Below, piece after piece: positions 31,900-41,336 of a stretch of DNA of 45,008 nucleotides. The stretch is taken from contig JBJHBY010000002.1 of NCBI GenBank assembly GCA_050485745.1, forward strand, positions 1 to 45,008, written 5' to 3'. Below the pieces are notes generated by a model. That model was given only the letters and a program-made list of their open reading frames with translations, was not told the origin of the DNA and made no database searches. The position numbers were made by a program, and so were the translations under genes. This DNA comes from JBJHBY01 sp050485745 (GTDB lineage: Bacteria; Pseudomonadota; Gammaproteobacteria; Pseudomonadales; CAMLJR01). Each line of letters opens with the position of its first letter. The stretch's first letter is position 1.

Positions 31900-33750
31900 T
31901 CACTCGTCTCCGAGGCGGGACAGGTCGCGCACGGCGCCCCGGTCGGCACTGGTCGCCAGCCAGGCATAGGCCTTGAGTGCGGTGCTGACCCTGCGCTCGC
32001 GCGGTGCCGCCGGTTTCCAGGCGTCCTTGCCGCGAGCCTGCATGGCCTCGCGTCGGGCGGCGAGTTCCGCGTCACCGATGGCGATATTGATGCTGCGTGC
32101 CGGAATATCGATGTGGATGATATCGCCTTCCTCGACCAGCGCGATGTTGCCGCCACTGGCGGCCTCGGGGGAGACGTGCCCGATCGACAGCCCCGAGGTG
32201 CCACCGGAAAAGCGCCCGTCGGTGATCAGCGCGCAGGCCTTGCCCAGCCCCTTGGACTTCAGGTAGCTGGTCGGGTAGAGCATTTCCTGCATGCCGGGTC
32301 CGCCGCGGGGCCCTTCGTAGCGGATGATGACCACGTCACCGGGCTCGATGTGGTCGTTCAGGATACCCTGCACCGCGCTGTCCTGGCTCTCGAACACACG
32401 CGCACGCCCTTCGAAGACCAGGGAGGATTCGTCGACGCCGGCGGTTTTCACCACACAGCCGTCCTCCGCCAGGTTGCCGTAAAGCACGGCCAGGCCGCCC
32501 TCCTGCGAAAAGGCATGAGCCAGGTCGCGGATACAGCCCTCGGCGCGGTCCCCATCCAGGCTGGGCCAGCGCGCCGCCTGGCTGAAGGCGACCTGGGTGG
32601 GTACGCCGCCGGGCCCGGCACGGTAGAACTGCGCGACCGCCTCGTCCTTGCTGCGGATGATGTCCCAGCGGCTCAGGGCGTCTGCGAGGCTGGCGCTGTG
32701 TACCGTCGGCAGTTGCGTGTGCAGCAGTCCGGCGCGATCCAGTTCGCCCAGAATGCCCATGATGCCGCCGGCCCGATGCACATCCTCGATGTGGTACTTC
32801 TGGGTGTTGGGTGCGACCTTGCACAGCTGCGGCACATGCCGCGACAGGCGGTCGATATCCTGCATGCCGAAGTCGATACCACCCTCCTGGGCCATGGCCA
32901 GCAGGTGCAGGATGGTATTGGTGGATCCGCCCATGGCGATATCCAGGGTCATTGCGTTCTCGAAGGCCTCGCGGCAGGCAATGTTGCGCGGCAACACGCT
33001 GGCATCGTCCTGCTCGTAGTAGCGGCGGGCCAGGTCCACGATCAGGTGGCCGGCTTCCTCGAACAGGCGGCGGCGGTCGGCATGAGTGGCGACCACGGTG
33101 CCGTTGCCGGGCAGGGCCAGGCCGATAGCCTCGGCCAGGCAGTTCATCGAGTTGGCGGTGAACATGCCGGAGCAGGAACCACAGGTGGGGCAGGCGCTGC
33201 GTTCGACTTCGGCCAGGCGCTCGTCATCGACGCTGTCGTCCGCCGCCATCACCATGGCATCGACCAGGTCCAGGCCATGGTCGATCAGTTTGGTTTTGCC
33301 TGCCTCCATGGGGCCGCCGGACACGAATACCACGGGGATATTCAGACGCAGGGCCGCCATCAGCATGCCGGGGGTGATCTTGTCACAGTTGGAGATGCAG
33401 ACGATGGCGTCGGCGCAATGGGCGTTGACCATGTATTCGACGCTGTCGGCGATCAGGTCGCGACTCGGCAGCGAGTACAGCATACCGTCGTGGCCCATGG
33501 CGATGCCATCGTCCACGGCGATGGTGTTGAACTCCTTGGCCACGCCGCCGGCCTTTTCGATCTCCCGCGCGACCAACTGGCCCATGTCCTTCAGGTGGAC
33601 GTGGCCGGGCACGAACTGGGTGAAGGAGTTGGCCACGGCGATGATCGGCTTCTGGAAGTCTTCATCTTTCATGCCGGTGGCGCGCCACAGGGCGCGGGCG
33701 CCGGCCATATTGCGGCCGGCGGTGGTGGTGCGGGAACGGTACTGGGGCAT
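31900..33750 (-). CDS. ilvD: IlvD, dihydroxy-acid dehydratase
   Basis: Fe-S dehydratase for the third step of valine and isoleucine synthesis; 616 residues, the same length as E. coli IlvD. Cluster-ligand cysteines are in CISNCDKITPGML and CPTCGSCSGMFTANSMNC. DDGIAMGHDGMLYSLPSRDL, GGSTNTILHLLAMAQE and the C-terminal DGRFSGGTSGLSIGHVSPEA are family signatures. It is a single leftward gene, the nearest upstream gene being the SnoaL-like gene, and is functionally linked to ilvA elsewhere in the window. Its 3' flank carries a 14-bp inverted repeat. Confidence 0.97.
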   Translation of the reverse strand: MPQYRSRTTTAGRNMAGARALWRATGMKDEDFQKPIIAVANSFTQFVPGHVHLKDMGQLVAREIEKAGGVAKEFNTIAVDDGIAMGHDGMLYSLPSRDLIADSVEYMVNAHCADAIVCISNCDKITPGMLMAALRLNIPVVFVSGGPMEAGKTKLIDHGLDLVDAMVMAADDSVDDERLAEVERSACPTCGSCSGMFTANSMNCLAEAIGLALPGNGTVVATHADRRRLFEEAGHLIVDLARRYYEQDDASVLPRNIACREAFENAMTLDIAMGGSTNTILHLLAMAQEGGIDFGMQDIDRLSRHVPQLCKVAPNTQKYHIEDVHRAGGIMGILGELDRAGLLHTQLPTVHSASLADALSRWDIIRSKDEAVAQFYRAGPGGVPTQVAFSQAARWPSLDGDRAEGCIRDLAHAFSQEGGLAVLYGNLAEDGCVVKTAGVDESSLVFEGRARVFESQDSAVQGILNDHIEPGDVVIIRYEGPRGGPGMQEMLYPTSYLKSKGLGKACALITDGRFSGGTSGLSIGHVSPEAASGGNIALVEEGDIIHIDIPARSINIAIGDAELAARREAMQARGKDAWKPAAPRERRVSTALKAYAWLATSADRGAVRDLSRLGDE

Positions 33751-33827
33751 TGCCGGATTCTGCCTGTCTGACGGGAATCAAGGGCCGAAGAATACCACAG
33801 CCCGCGCCGGCGATTGCGGCGGTGAGT

Positions 33828-34304
33828 TCAGGTCATTTCGGTTTCCAGGGGAGGTTTCTCGAAGTACAGGTAGTCGTTCTTCATGCGGCTCAGCTTCCAG
33901 CCGTCGGCCTGCAGCCGATACTCCTCGAAATACTGCACCTGGATGCGTCGCGCCGGGCCTTCGTGCACGGGCAGGGAGCCGACCTGAACCATCCAGCGCC
34001 CCCTGGCCGTGCCGTCGTTGCCGATCTCCAGCAGCGGGTTGGAGCCGCTGGGGATCTGCCGCAGCAGATTGTCGCTACCCAGCAGCTGCACGAAGAAAGC
34101 GTGGATGGCCGGCTTGCCCTTCAACACGATATCGAAGCCGTACTCCAGTTCGGCGTCCTCGGCGAAGCAGCTGACCAGGCGCTCCACGTCCTTGTCGAGG
34201 ATGCTGTACCAGTAGGTATGCCGCAGATCCTTGATGGCTTCCCGGTGCCGCAGCTGTTGCAGTTCCTGCTCCAGCGCTGCCAGGCGTTGTTCGAGATTGG
34301 ACAT
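33828..34304 (-). CDS. SnoaL-like (NTF2 fold) protein
   Basis: A 158-residue protein with a short coiled-coil start (MSNLEQRLAALEQELQQLRH) and an NTF2/SnoaL-like domain: REAIKDLRHTYWYSILDKDV, LVSCFAEDAELEYGFDIVLK and the C-terminal YFEEYRLQADGWKLSRMKND. This fold covers small isomerases, dehydratases and ring-hydroxylating dioxygenase beta subunits. The ATG 34304 has an AAGGAGAG Shine-Dalgarno 6 bp upstream; the longer frame is unlikely. It is divergent from a dihydrodipicolinate-reductase-like dehydrogenase, a pairing that suggests a shared catabolic task. The substrate is unknown. Confidence 0.83.
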   Translation of the reverse strand: MSNLEQRLAALEQELQQLRHREAIKDLRHTYWYSILDKDVERLVSCFAEDAELEYGFDIVLKGKPAIHAFFVQLLGSDNLLRQIPSGSNPLLEIGNDGTARGRWMVQVGSLPVHEGPARRIQVQYFEEYRLQADGWKLSRMKNDYLYFEKPPLETEMT

Positions 34305-34572
34305 GGTGCTCTCCTTGAAGGTAGTGGGTCCCGGTGGGGGCATGAGCCGCATCGGGAGTGGTATTCGGGTTCCGGCAACCGATCCGAAAAGCATTTCAGG
34401 TGCAATGTAAAAGAATGGCAGTGTCTCAGGTTTGATACAAGCCCGCGGCTGGATGCGTGGTGCAGCTCCGCAGACTCGCCGCGGCTACCCGCGAGACCTG
34501 CTAACCCGATTGCCTTGACCGGGCGTACCATGGCCTTTGGTATCGGTCATCTGATCGGAAGGAGGAGGGTGC

Positions 34573-35655
34573 ATGAAGCGAGTGGTGGTATGGGGCAGTG
34601 GCAATGTCGGTCGGCCCGCGATCCGGGCCGTGCTGGCCCACCGGGACCTCGAACTGGCCGGGGTGATCGTTTCCAGTGACGATAAATGCGGGCGCGATGT
34701 CGGCGAACTGGTTGGCTTGCCACCCACCGGTGTGTCTGCCAGCCGTGACTGGCGCGGCGTGCTCGCGTCGGGCGACGTGGATGCCGTGGTCTACGCCGCG
34801 ACCGCGGATACCCGGCCCCAGGCCGCCTATGGTGAACTGCTGGCCTGCCTGCAGGCCGGAGTGAACGTGGTGTCCGCGTCGTTCTATCCGCTGCTTTACC
34901 CTGCCACGGCACCGGATGCCCTGCGCGAGCTGGTCGATGCGGCCTGTGCCCGGGGGCGCAGCTCCCTGTTCATCTCCGGCGTCGACCCGGGCTGGGCCAT
35001 GGATATCCTGCCGATTCTGCTCAGCGGCGTGGTCGCCGACATCCGCGAGGTGCGAGCCCGCGAGATCTTCGATTACAGCCTGTACGACGCCCCCGCGGTG
35101 GTGCGTGATGTGATCGGTTTTGGCGGCAGCATGGAGGAACTGCCGGTGATGCTGCAGGATCAGTCCCTGCAAACCGTCTGGGGGCCGATGGTGCGCCTGA
35201 TGGGCGACGCCCTGGATTCACCGGTGGACACGGTGCAGACCCGGGTTGAGCGCAGGCCGCTGCAGTGGTCGGTCGACGTGGGTGGTATGGGTCGCTTCGA
35301 GGCGGGTACCCAGGGTGCATTCCGTTTTGAGGTCATCGGGCTGTGCGCGGGCCAGCCGCGCTTTGTGGTGGAGCACATTACCCGCATCCACCCCGACGTG
35401 GCACCGGACTGGCCAGTGCCGGCGGAGGGGGGTGGCTGTCACCAGGTGCTGATCAGCGGCAGTCCGGACCTGAGCGTCAGCCTGCACGCCCACGATGCCC
35501 GTGAACACGGTGCGGCCGCAGGCGGCAACGCCACCGCGGCGAATCGCCTGGTCAATGCCATTCCTGCGGTCTGCGATGCGGCGCCGGGCGTGCTGACACC
35601 GCTGGATCTGCCCGCGATCAACGGTGCGGCGCAACTGCGCCGCGGGGTACCCTGA
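34573..35655 (+). CDS. Dihydrodipicolinate reductase-like NAD(P)-dependent dehydrogenase
   Basis: A 360-residue oxidoreductase with an N-terminal Rossmann fold (VVVWGSGNVGRPAIRAVLAH) and a C-terminal domain like those of the DapB-like/2,4-diaminopentanoate dehydrogenase family. LFISGVDPGWAMDILPILLS and AREIFDYSLYDAPAVVRDVI are conserved in that group. It is longer than true DapB (about 270) and lacks a recognisable DapB HHxxK signature, so lysine synthesis is not its job. Actinobacteria have many such proteins, often in sterol or lipid catabolic clusters. It has a very strong ribosome site (GAAGGAGGAGG). It is divergent from the SnoaL-like gene; the 268-bp region between them would hold both promoters. 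Confidence 0.83.
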   Translation: MKRVVVWGSGNVGRPAIRAVLAHRDLELAGVIVSSDDKCGRDVGELVGLPPTGVSASRDWRGVLASGDVDAVVYAATADTRPQAAYGELLACLQAGVNVVSASFYPLLYPATAPDALRELVDAACARGRSSLFISGVDPGWAMDILPILLSGVVADIREVRAREIFDYSLYDAPAVVRDVIGFGGSMEELPVMLQDQSLQTVWGPMVRLMGDALDSPVDTVQTRVERRPLQWSVDVGGMGRFEAGTQGAFRFEVIGLCAGQPRFVVEHITRIHPDVAPDWPVPAEGGGCHQVLISGSPDLSVSLHAHDAREHGAAAGGNATAANRLVNAIPAVCDAAPGVLTPLDLPAINGAAQLRRGVP

Positions 35656-35664
35656 GGTCGCTGT

Positions 35665-36867
35665 TCAGTTGCCGTCACCGGGCAGGAAGGCGGCGACAAC
35701 GCTGTCCAGAAAGTCGAAGCCGGTAGCCGTGGTGGTGACCCTGTTGCCACGCCACAACAGCAGGCCGCGTGCGATCAGCGCATCCACCGTGGTGTTGATT
35801 CGGGCCCAGGGCAGCCCGGTGCTTGCCTCGAAGTCGGCAATGGCGAAGCCCTCGCGCAGGCGCAGGGCGTTCATCATGAATTCCAGGGGGCGCTCCTCCG
35901 GGGCGATGTTGCGGCCGGGCCAGATGGGGCTGGCGGGCGCTGCGCCAGCGACAGCGGCGAGGTAGTCCCGCGGCATGCGCGTGGCCTGATAGCGCAGCAG
36001 CACAACGGAGGTATCACGTCCGGCCGCCGGCAGAGTGACCTTGCCATGGGCGCCGGCTCCGATACCCAGGTAGTCACCAAAGCGCCAGTAGTTGAGGTTG
36101 TGCCGGGCCTCTTCTCCCGGGTGCGCGTGGGCCGAGACTTCATAGCGGTGCAGGCCGGCCGCCGCCAGGCGAGCCAGGCCCAGGTCGAGAATCTCCCCCA
36201 GCTGATCGTCCTGCGGCAGGGTGGGCGGGCGCTTGTGAAAGGCGGTGTTGGGCTCGATGGTGAGTTGATACCAGGACAGGTGACTGGCGCCCAGCGCCAG
36301 CGCCTGCTCGATGTCCGCGAGGGCTTGTGCCGGAGTTTGCCCTGGCAGGCCATGCATCAGGTCGAGGTTGAAGCGTTCAAAGCCGGCGCGGCGCAGGGCA
36401 TCCACCGCACGCCGGGCCTCTTCCGCGTCATGGATGCGCCCCAGGGCCTTGAGCTGTGTGTCATGGAAGCTTTGCACACCGATGGACAACCGGTTCACGC
36501 CGGCGTGGTGGTAGTCGCGAAAGCGGCCCTGTTCCGCGGTGCCTGGATTGGCTTCCAGGGTGATCTCGATGTCCGTGTCCAGCGTGCATTGTGCCGCCAC
36601 GCCGTCGAGGATGCGGGCAATGGCCGCGCCGGAAAACAGGCTGGGCGTACCGCCGCCAAAAAAGATCGAGCGCAGCGCGCGCCCCTGTAACCAGTCGCGC
36701 TGGGAGGCCAGGTCCTGCAGCAGCGCCTCGACATAATCCGCTTCGGGCAGGGTCGTCGCTTCGTGGGAGTTGAAGTCGCAGTACGGGCACTTGCGCACGC
36801 ACCAGGGGATGTGGATATAAAGCGACAGTGGCGGCAGTGCCGCGACCTGCGCCCCTTCAGCTGTCAT
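35665..36867 (-). CDS. hemW: HemW, haem chaperone (radical SAM)
   Basis: A 400-residue radical-SAM protein of the HemW family (formerly annotated as oxygen-independent coproporphyrinogen oxidase, HemN-like). The cluster motif is PWCVRKCPYCDF (C23, C27, C30). GGGTPSLFSGAAIARIL and GVQSFHDTQLKALGRIHDAE are family blocks, and HGLPGQTPAQALADIEQALA precedes the C-terminal HemW domain. HemW lacks the N-terminal extension of true HemN, as here, and binds haem for insertion into respiratory proteins. The start overlaps the ubiD stop by 11 bases, so the two are co-translated. This is not its usual neighbourhood (rdgB) in Pseudomonas. Confidence 0.92.
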   Translation of the reverse strand: MTAEGAQVAALPPLSLYIHIPWCVRKCPYCDFNSHEATTLPEADYVEALLQDLASQRDWLQGRALRSIFFGGGTPSLFSGAAIARILDGVAAQCTLDTDIEITLEANPGTAEQGRFRDYHHAGVNRLSIGVQSFHDTQLKALGRIHDAEEARRAVDALRRAGFERFNLDLMHGLPGQTPAQALADIEQALALGASHLSWYQLTIEPNTAFHKRPPTLPQDDQLGEILDLGLARLAAAGLHRYEVSAHAHPGEEARHNLNYWRFGDYLGIGAGAHGKVTLPAAGRDTSVVLLRYQATRMPRDYLAAVAGAAPASPIWPGRNIAPEERPLEFMMNALRLREGFAIADFEASTGLPWARINTTVDALIARGLLLWRGNRVTTTATGFDFLDSVVAAFLPGDGN

Positions 36868-38329
36868 CCAGCCCCAGCTCCGGCCACAGCAGGTCGATGC
36901 GCGCTTTCACTCCGGCATCGCGCACGATGGGGCGACCCCATTCGCGGGTGGTCTCGCCGGTCCATTTGCTGGTGGCATCCATCCCCATCTTCGAGCCCAG
37001 CCCTGAAACAGGAGAGGCAAAATCCAGATAGTCGATCGGCGTATTCTCGACCAGGACCGTATCCCGCGCGGGATCCATGCGCGTGGTAATGGCCCAGATC
37101 ACATCTTCCCAGTTGCGCGCGTCGACATCGTCGTCGGTGACCACCACGAACTTGGTGTACATGAACTGGCGCAGGAAGCTCCAGACACCGAACATGACCC
37201 GCTTGGCATGTCCGGGATACTGTTTCTTCATGGTCACCACGGCGAGCCGGTAGGAGCAGCCCTCCGGCGGCAGATAGAAGTCGGTGATCTCGGGAAACTG
37301 CTTGCGCAGCAGGGGCACGAGCACTTCATTCAGCGCCGCCCCCAGTACCGCAGGCTCATCGGGCGGGCGCCCGGTGTAGGTGCTGTGGTAGATCGGGTCG
37401 CGGCGATGGGTGATGTGGGTCACGGTGAATACCGGGAAGCGGTCCACCTCATTGTAGTAACCGGTGTGGTCCCCGAACGGGCCTTCGTCGGCGCTCTCTT
37501 CAGGGTCGATGTAACCCTCGAGGATGAACTCGGCCCGTGCCGGTACCTGCAGGTCATTGCTCAGCGAGGTGGTCACTTCGGTGCGGGCGCCGCGCAGCAG
37601 GCCGGCAAAGGCGTACTCACTCAGGGTATCGGGCACCGGTGTGACCGCGCCGAGGGTGGTGGCCGGGTCCGCACCCAGGGCCACCGAGACCGGAAAGCGT
37701 TCCCCGGGGTGGGCGCGCTTGAAGTCCTCGAAGTCCAGGGCGCCGCCGCGGTGTGACAGCCAGCGCATGATCAGCTTGTTGCGGCCGATCAGCTGCATGC
37801 GGTAAATGCCCAGGTTCTGGCGTTCCTTTTCCGGCCCGCGGGTGATCACCAGTGGCCAGGTCACCAGGGGGCCGGCGTCACCAGGCCAGCAGGTCTGGAT
37901 GGGCAGGCGGTTGAGGTCGACCTCGTCTCCCTGCAGCACCACCTGCTGGCAAGGTGCGCTGCGCACGGACTTCGGGCCCATGTTCAGCACCTGCCGGAAC
38001 AGCGGCATCTTCGACCAGGCGTCGCGCAAGCCCCTGGGCGGGTCCGGCTGGCGCAGAAACGCCAGCAACTCGCCGACTTCACGCAGGGCTTCGGTACTTT
38101 CCTGCCCCATGCCCAGGGCGACCCGGAGTTCGGTACCGAACAGATTGGCCAGCACCGGAATGTCGTAGCCTTTCGGGTTCTCGAACAACAGCGCAGGGCC
38201 ACCGGCACGCAGTACCCGGTCGCTGATCTCGGTCATCTCCAGGTGCGGGTCGACAGCGGTACCGACCCGCTTCAACTCGCCGCGGGCCTCGAGAAAGGCA
38301 ATGAACTCGCGCAGGTCGGAGTGTTTCAT
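36857..38329 (-). CDS. ubiD: UbiD, 3-polyprenyl-4-hydroxybenzoate decarboxylase
   Basis: Prenyl-FMN-dependent decarboxylase of ubiquinone synthesis; 490 residues (E. coli 497). The N terminus KHSDLREFIAFLEARGELKR, the prFMN region NLGIYRMQLIGRNKLIMRWL and the catalytic acidic block EFILEGYIDPEESADEGPFG are canonical; the two Glu of EGYID and DEGPFG are the expected active-site acids. YYNEVDRFPVFTVTHITHR and the C-terminal DPARDTVLVENTPIDYLDFA follow. There is no Shine-Dalgarno before ATG 38329. Instead a large symmetric stem ends 11 bases upstream (38341), so translation or mRNA entry may depend on readthrough from rho. Downstream it overlaps hemW. Confidence 0.96.
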   Translation of the reverse strand: MKHSDLREFIAFLEARGELKRVGTAVDPHLEMTEISDRVLRAGGPALLFENPKGYDIPVLANLFGTELRVALGMGQESTEALREVGELLAFLRQPDPPRGLRDAWSKMPLFRQVLNMGPKSVRSAPCQQVVLQGDEVDLNRLPIQTCWPGDAGPLVTWPLVITRGPEKERQNLGIYRMQLIGRNKLIMRWLSHRGGALDFEDFKRAHPGERFPVSVALGADPATTLGAVTPVPDTLSEYAFAGLLRGARTEVTTSLSNDLQVPARAEFILEGYIDPEESADEGPFGDHTGYYNEVDRFPVFTVTHITHRRDPIYHSTYTGRPPDEPAVLGAALNEVLVPLLRKQFPEITDFYLPPEGCSYRLAVVTMKKQYPGHAKRVMFGVWSFLRQFMYTKFVVVTDDDVDARNWEDVIWAITTRMDPARDTVLVENTPIDYLDFASPVSGLGSKMGMDATSKWTGETTREWGRPIVRDAGVKARIDLLWPELGLDDS

Positions 38330-38340
38330 TTGAGCAAGAA

Positions 38341-38416
38341 GCGAGACGCGCTGCGCGAGACGCGACCCGAAGTCGTTTGGCTCGGGAGCGGTGGCGTCTC
38401 GCGTCTTGCGTCTCGC
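38341..38416. terminator. Symmetric double-repeat hairpin between rho and ubiD
   Basis: Two copies of GCGAGACGC (38341-38349, 38355-38363) face two copies of GCGTCTCGC (38394-38402, 38408-38416), both pairs offset by 14 bases. They can fold into a 9 + 9 bp stem with an internal loop and a 30-base end loop. On the minus strand it follows the rho stop by one base and ends in TTCTTGCTC, terminator-like. GCGAGACGC is palindromic-like and could also be a repetitive intergenic element. Confidence 0.65.
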
Positions 38417-38417
38417 C

Positions 38418-39686
<1,269 letters not shown>

Positions 39687-39836
39687 AGGGGAAGGTGAAT
39701 GGTTACTGGTTGAAATCGGGGAAGCGCGCGCACGGGAAGCGCACGAGCGGGATTAAGGAAACAGTGACGGACTCGCGACAGGGTGGAACAAGCGGCTTGG
39801 CGTGTTATGGAATTGTGCGAGAGTCGGGATAGCGCA

Positions 39837-39865
39837 ACTCTAGCACCGTGTTGTTGCGTCGTCCA
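39837..39865 (-). promoter_or_regulatory. Candidate rho promoter
   Basis: On the minus strand, TGGACG (39865-39860) and TAGAGT (39842-39837) are spaced by 17 bp, each 4 of 6 to consensus. They would give a leader of about 145 nt before the rho ATG. Confidence 0.35.
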
Positions 39866-39896
39866 GTATTTGCTTGCATCAAGGGTTTCGAGGTTT

Positions 39897-39920
39897 CCGC
39901 CCCCTCCCGGGAGGGGGCGG
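39897..39920. terminator. 24-bp perfect palindrome downstream of trxA
   Basis: CCGCCCCCTCCC followed at once by its reverse complement GGGAGGGGGCGG. It lies 13 bases after the trxA stop. It forms a very stable hairpin but has no T-run on either side, so it may stop polymerase with Rho or stabilise the 3' end. Confidence 0.5.
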
Positions 39921-39933
39921 CGTGTATCGGGTA

Positions 39934-40263
39934 TCAGCCCAGTGCCGAGTCGATGAACTCACTCAGTTGTGTCTTGGACAGGGCGCCAACCTTGGTCGCC
40001 TCGGCGTTGCCATTGCGGAACAGGATCAGGGTCGGGATGCCGCGAATGCCGAAGCGGGGCGGGGTTTCGCCGTTGGCGTCGACATCGAGCTTGCACACCT
40101 TGAGGCGGCCCTCGTAGTCATTGGCAATTTCCGCGAGCACCGGGGCGATCATCTTGCAGGGGCCGCACCACTCCGCCCAGAAGTCGACCAGAACCGGCAG
40201 TTCCGACTTGAGGACATCTTGTTCGAAGCTGGCATCGGTGACGTGCAGGATGTTCTCGCTCAT
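39934..40263 (-). CDS. trxA: TrxA, thioredoxin 1
   Basis: Cytoplasmic disulfide reductase of 109 residues. The active site is WCGPC (C33, C36) in VLVDFWAEWCGPCKMIAPVL. The cis-Pro loop GIRGIPTLILF and the C-terminal ALSKTQLSEFIDSAL are standard. ATG 40263 is the true start (SENILHVTDASFEQDVLK follows); the open frame continues upstream through the promoter but that part is not thioredoxin-like. A GGAG lies about 11 bp before the ATG. It is divergent from the Ppx/GppA gene, an order also seen in Pseudomonas (PA5240-PA5241). Confidence 0.97.
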   Translation of the reverse strand: MSENILHVTDASFEQDVLKSELPVLVDFWAEWCGPCKMIAPVLAEIANDYEGRLKVCKLDVDANGETPPRFGIRGIPTLILFRNGNAEATKVGALSKTQLSEFIDSALG

Positions 40264-40321
40264 GGGTGGGGTTGCTCCGGATCGGGTGGTGAATCGGTGG
40301 GGGCTGTCTACAATGGGAGGC

Positions 40322-40349
40322 ATCATATCATTCTGTTCCGGGCTGGCAA
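40322..40349 (-). promoter_or_regulatory. trxA promoter
   Basis: On the minus strand, TTGCCA (40349-40344) and TATGAT (40327-40322), each 5 of 6, have a 16-bp spacer. The start point would be about 50 bases before the trxA ATG. Confidence 0.55.
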
Positions 40350-40382
40350 CAGGGCCATCCCGGGTGTCGTGAGTCGCCGTCT

Positions 40383-41330
40383 GTGATTGAAGCGCAGTCC
40401 CGTTCCGGTGATCTTCCCCCACCACGCCTTGCCGCGATCGATCTCGGTTCCAACAGCTTTCACCTGTTGGTGGCCGAGTGGGAGGCCGGTGGCTACCGGC
40501 CGCGAGTCTGCCTGGCGCAGAGGGTGCAACTGGCGCTGGGGCTGCGCGATGAGCAACTGGATCCCGCGGCGATGTCCCGCGCCCTGGCCTGCCTGGCACG
40601 CTTTGCCCCCTTTCTGCACGGCATCGGCCCTGGCTGCATGCGTGCGGTTGGTACGCAGGCGTTGCGCGTCGCGCGCAATCGCCGCGACCTGCTCGATCCC
40701 GCCACGGCGTTGCTGGGATGCCCGGTCGAGGTGATCAGCGGTGAGGAGGAGGCCTGTCTGGTCTATGGCGTTGCCGCCGACCCTCTGGCGTCAGAACAAC
40801 TGGTGGTCGATGTTGGCGGCGGCAGTACGGAGCTGGTTGCGGGGCGTGGCATGCTGCGACAGCGACGTCTCAGTGTGCCGGTGGGCTGCATCGGTTTGCT
40901 TCATCACTTTCCCGGCGGCCGGCTGAACCGCGCCAACTTCCAGCGAGCGCGTGCCCAGGCCAGTGAGGTGTTGGGCGCCGCATGGGCTGGCGATCCGATA
41001 CCGCCGCGGGTGATCGGTTGCTCCGGCACCCTGCTGGCGATCGCCGCTGTACTGCAGCGCATGGGGCTGGGGGACGGCGCTATCCGGCGTCACGAACTGG
41101 AGCAGTTGCTGCAGGTCCTGGAGCGTTTTCCAATCCTGTCCGCCGTGCGCCTTCCGGGTCTTTCCGCCAGTCGGAGTCCGGTATTTGCCTCCGGGCTGGC
41201 GCTGGTCTGCGGACTTTTCGACGCGCTGGATCTCGACACCATGAGCCTGTCTCGCAGCGGGCTGCGTGAAGGCGTGCTGGCGGCACTGGCGGCCGGCCAC
41301 GAGGCACGCCTCTGCCTGGCCGCGGGCTGA
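40383..41330 (+). CDS. Ppx/GppA phosphatase family protein, short form
   Basis: A 315-residue protein of the exopolyphosphatase/guanosine pentaphosphatase family, beginning with GTG. It has the actin-like ATPase folds: the phosphate loop AAIDLGSNSFHLLVAEW, ISGEEEACLVYGVAADP (the catalytic Glu) and VVDVGGGSTELVAGRGML (the second phosphate loop). The C-terminal HD-like domain of the long forms (E. coli Ppx 513, GppA 494) is absent. Short forms are known and can hydrolyse polyphosphate or pppGpp; which applies is not visible. It is divergent from trxA. It ends at 41330 and converges on the universal stress gene after 6 bp. Confidence 0.88.
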   Translation: MIEAQSRSGDLPPPRLAAIDLGSNSFHLLVAEWEAGGYRPRVCLAQRVQLALGLRDEQLDPAAMSRALACLARFAPFLHGIGPGCMRAVGTQALRVARNRRDLLDPATALLGCPVEVISGEEEACLVYGVAADPLASEQLVVDVGGGSTELVAGRGMLRQRRLSVPVGCIGLLHHFPGGRLNRANFQRARAQASEVLGAAWAGDPIPPRVIGCSGTLLAIAAVLQRMGLGDGAIRRHELEQLLQVLERFPILSAVRLPGLSASRSPVFASGLALVCGLFDALDLDTMSLSRSGLREGVLAALAAGHEARLCLAAG

Positions 41331-41336
41331 GACGTC

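Noticed and set aside
31598..31903. About 100-codon minus-strand frame in the gap before the cyclase gene
   Set aside because: No ribosome site, no recognisable domain, unusual composition, and it overlaps inverted repeats and the ilvD stop.
32113..33771. Long plus-strand open frame opposite ilvD
   Set aside because: ilvD is certain from its Fe-S cysteines; the plus frame is its shadow.
34573..35655. True DapB (lysine biosynthesis)
   Set aside because: The protein is about 90 residues too long and I see no DapB HHxxK signature; the context is also not lysine synthesis.
40264..40599. Upstream extension of trxA in frame
   Set aside because: The extension is not thioredoxin-like, runs through the predicted promoter and into the divergent gene.
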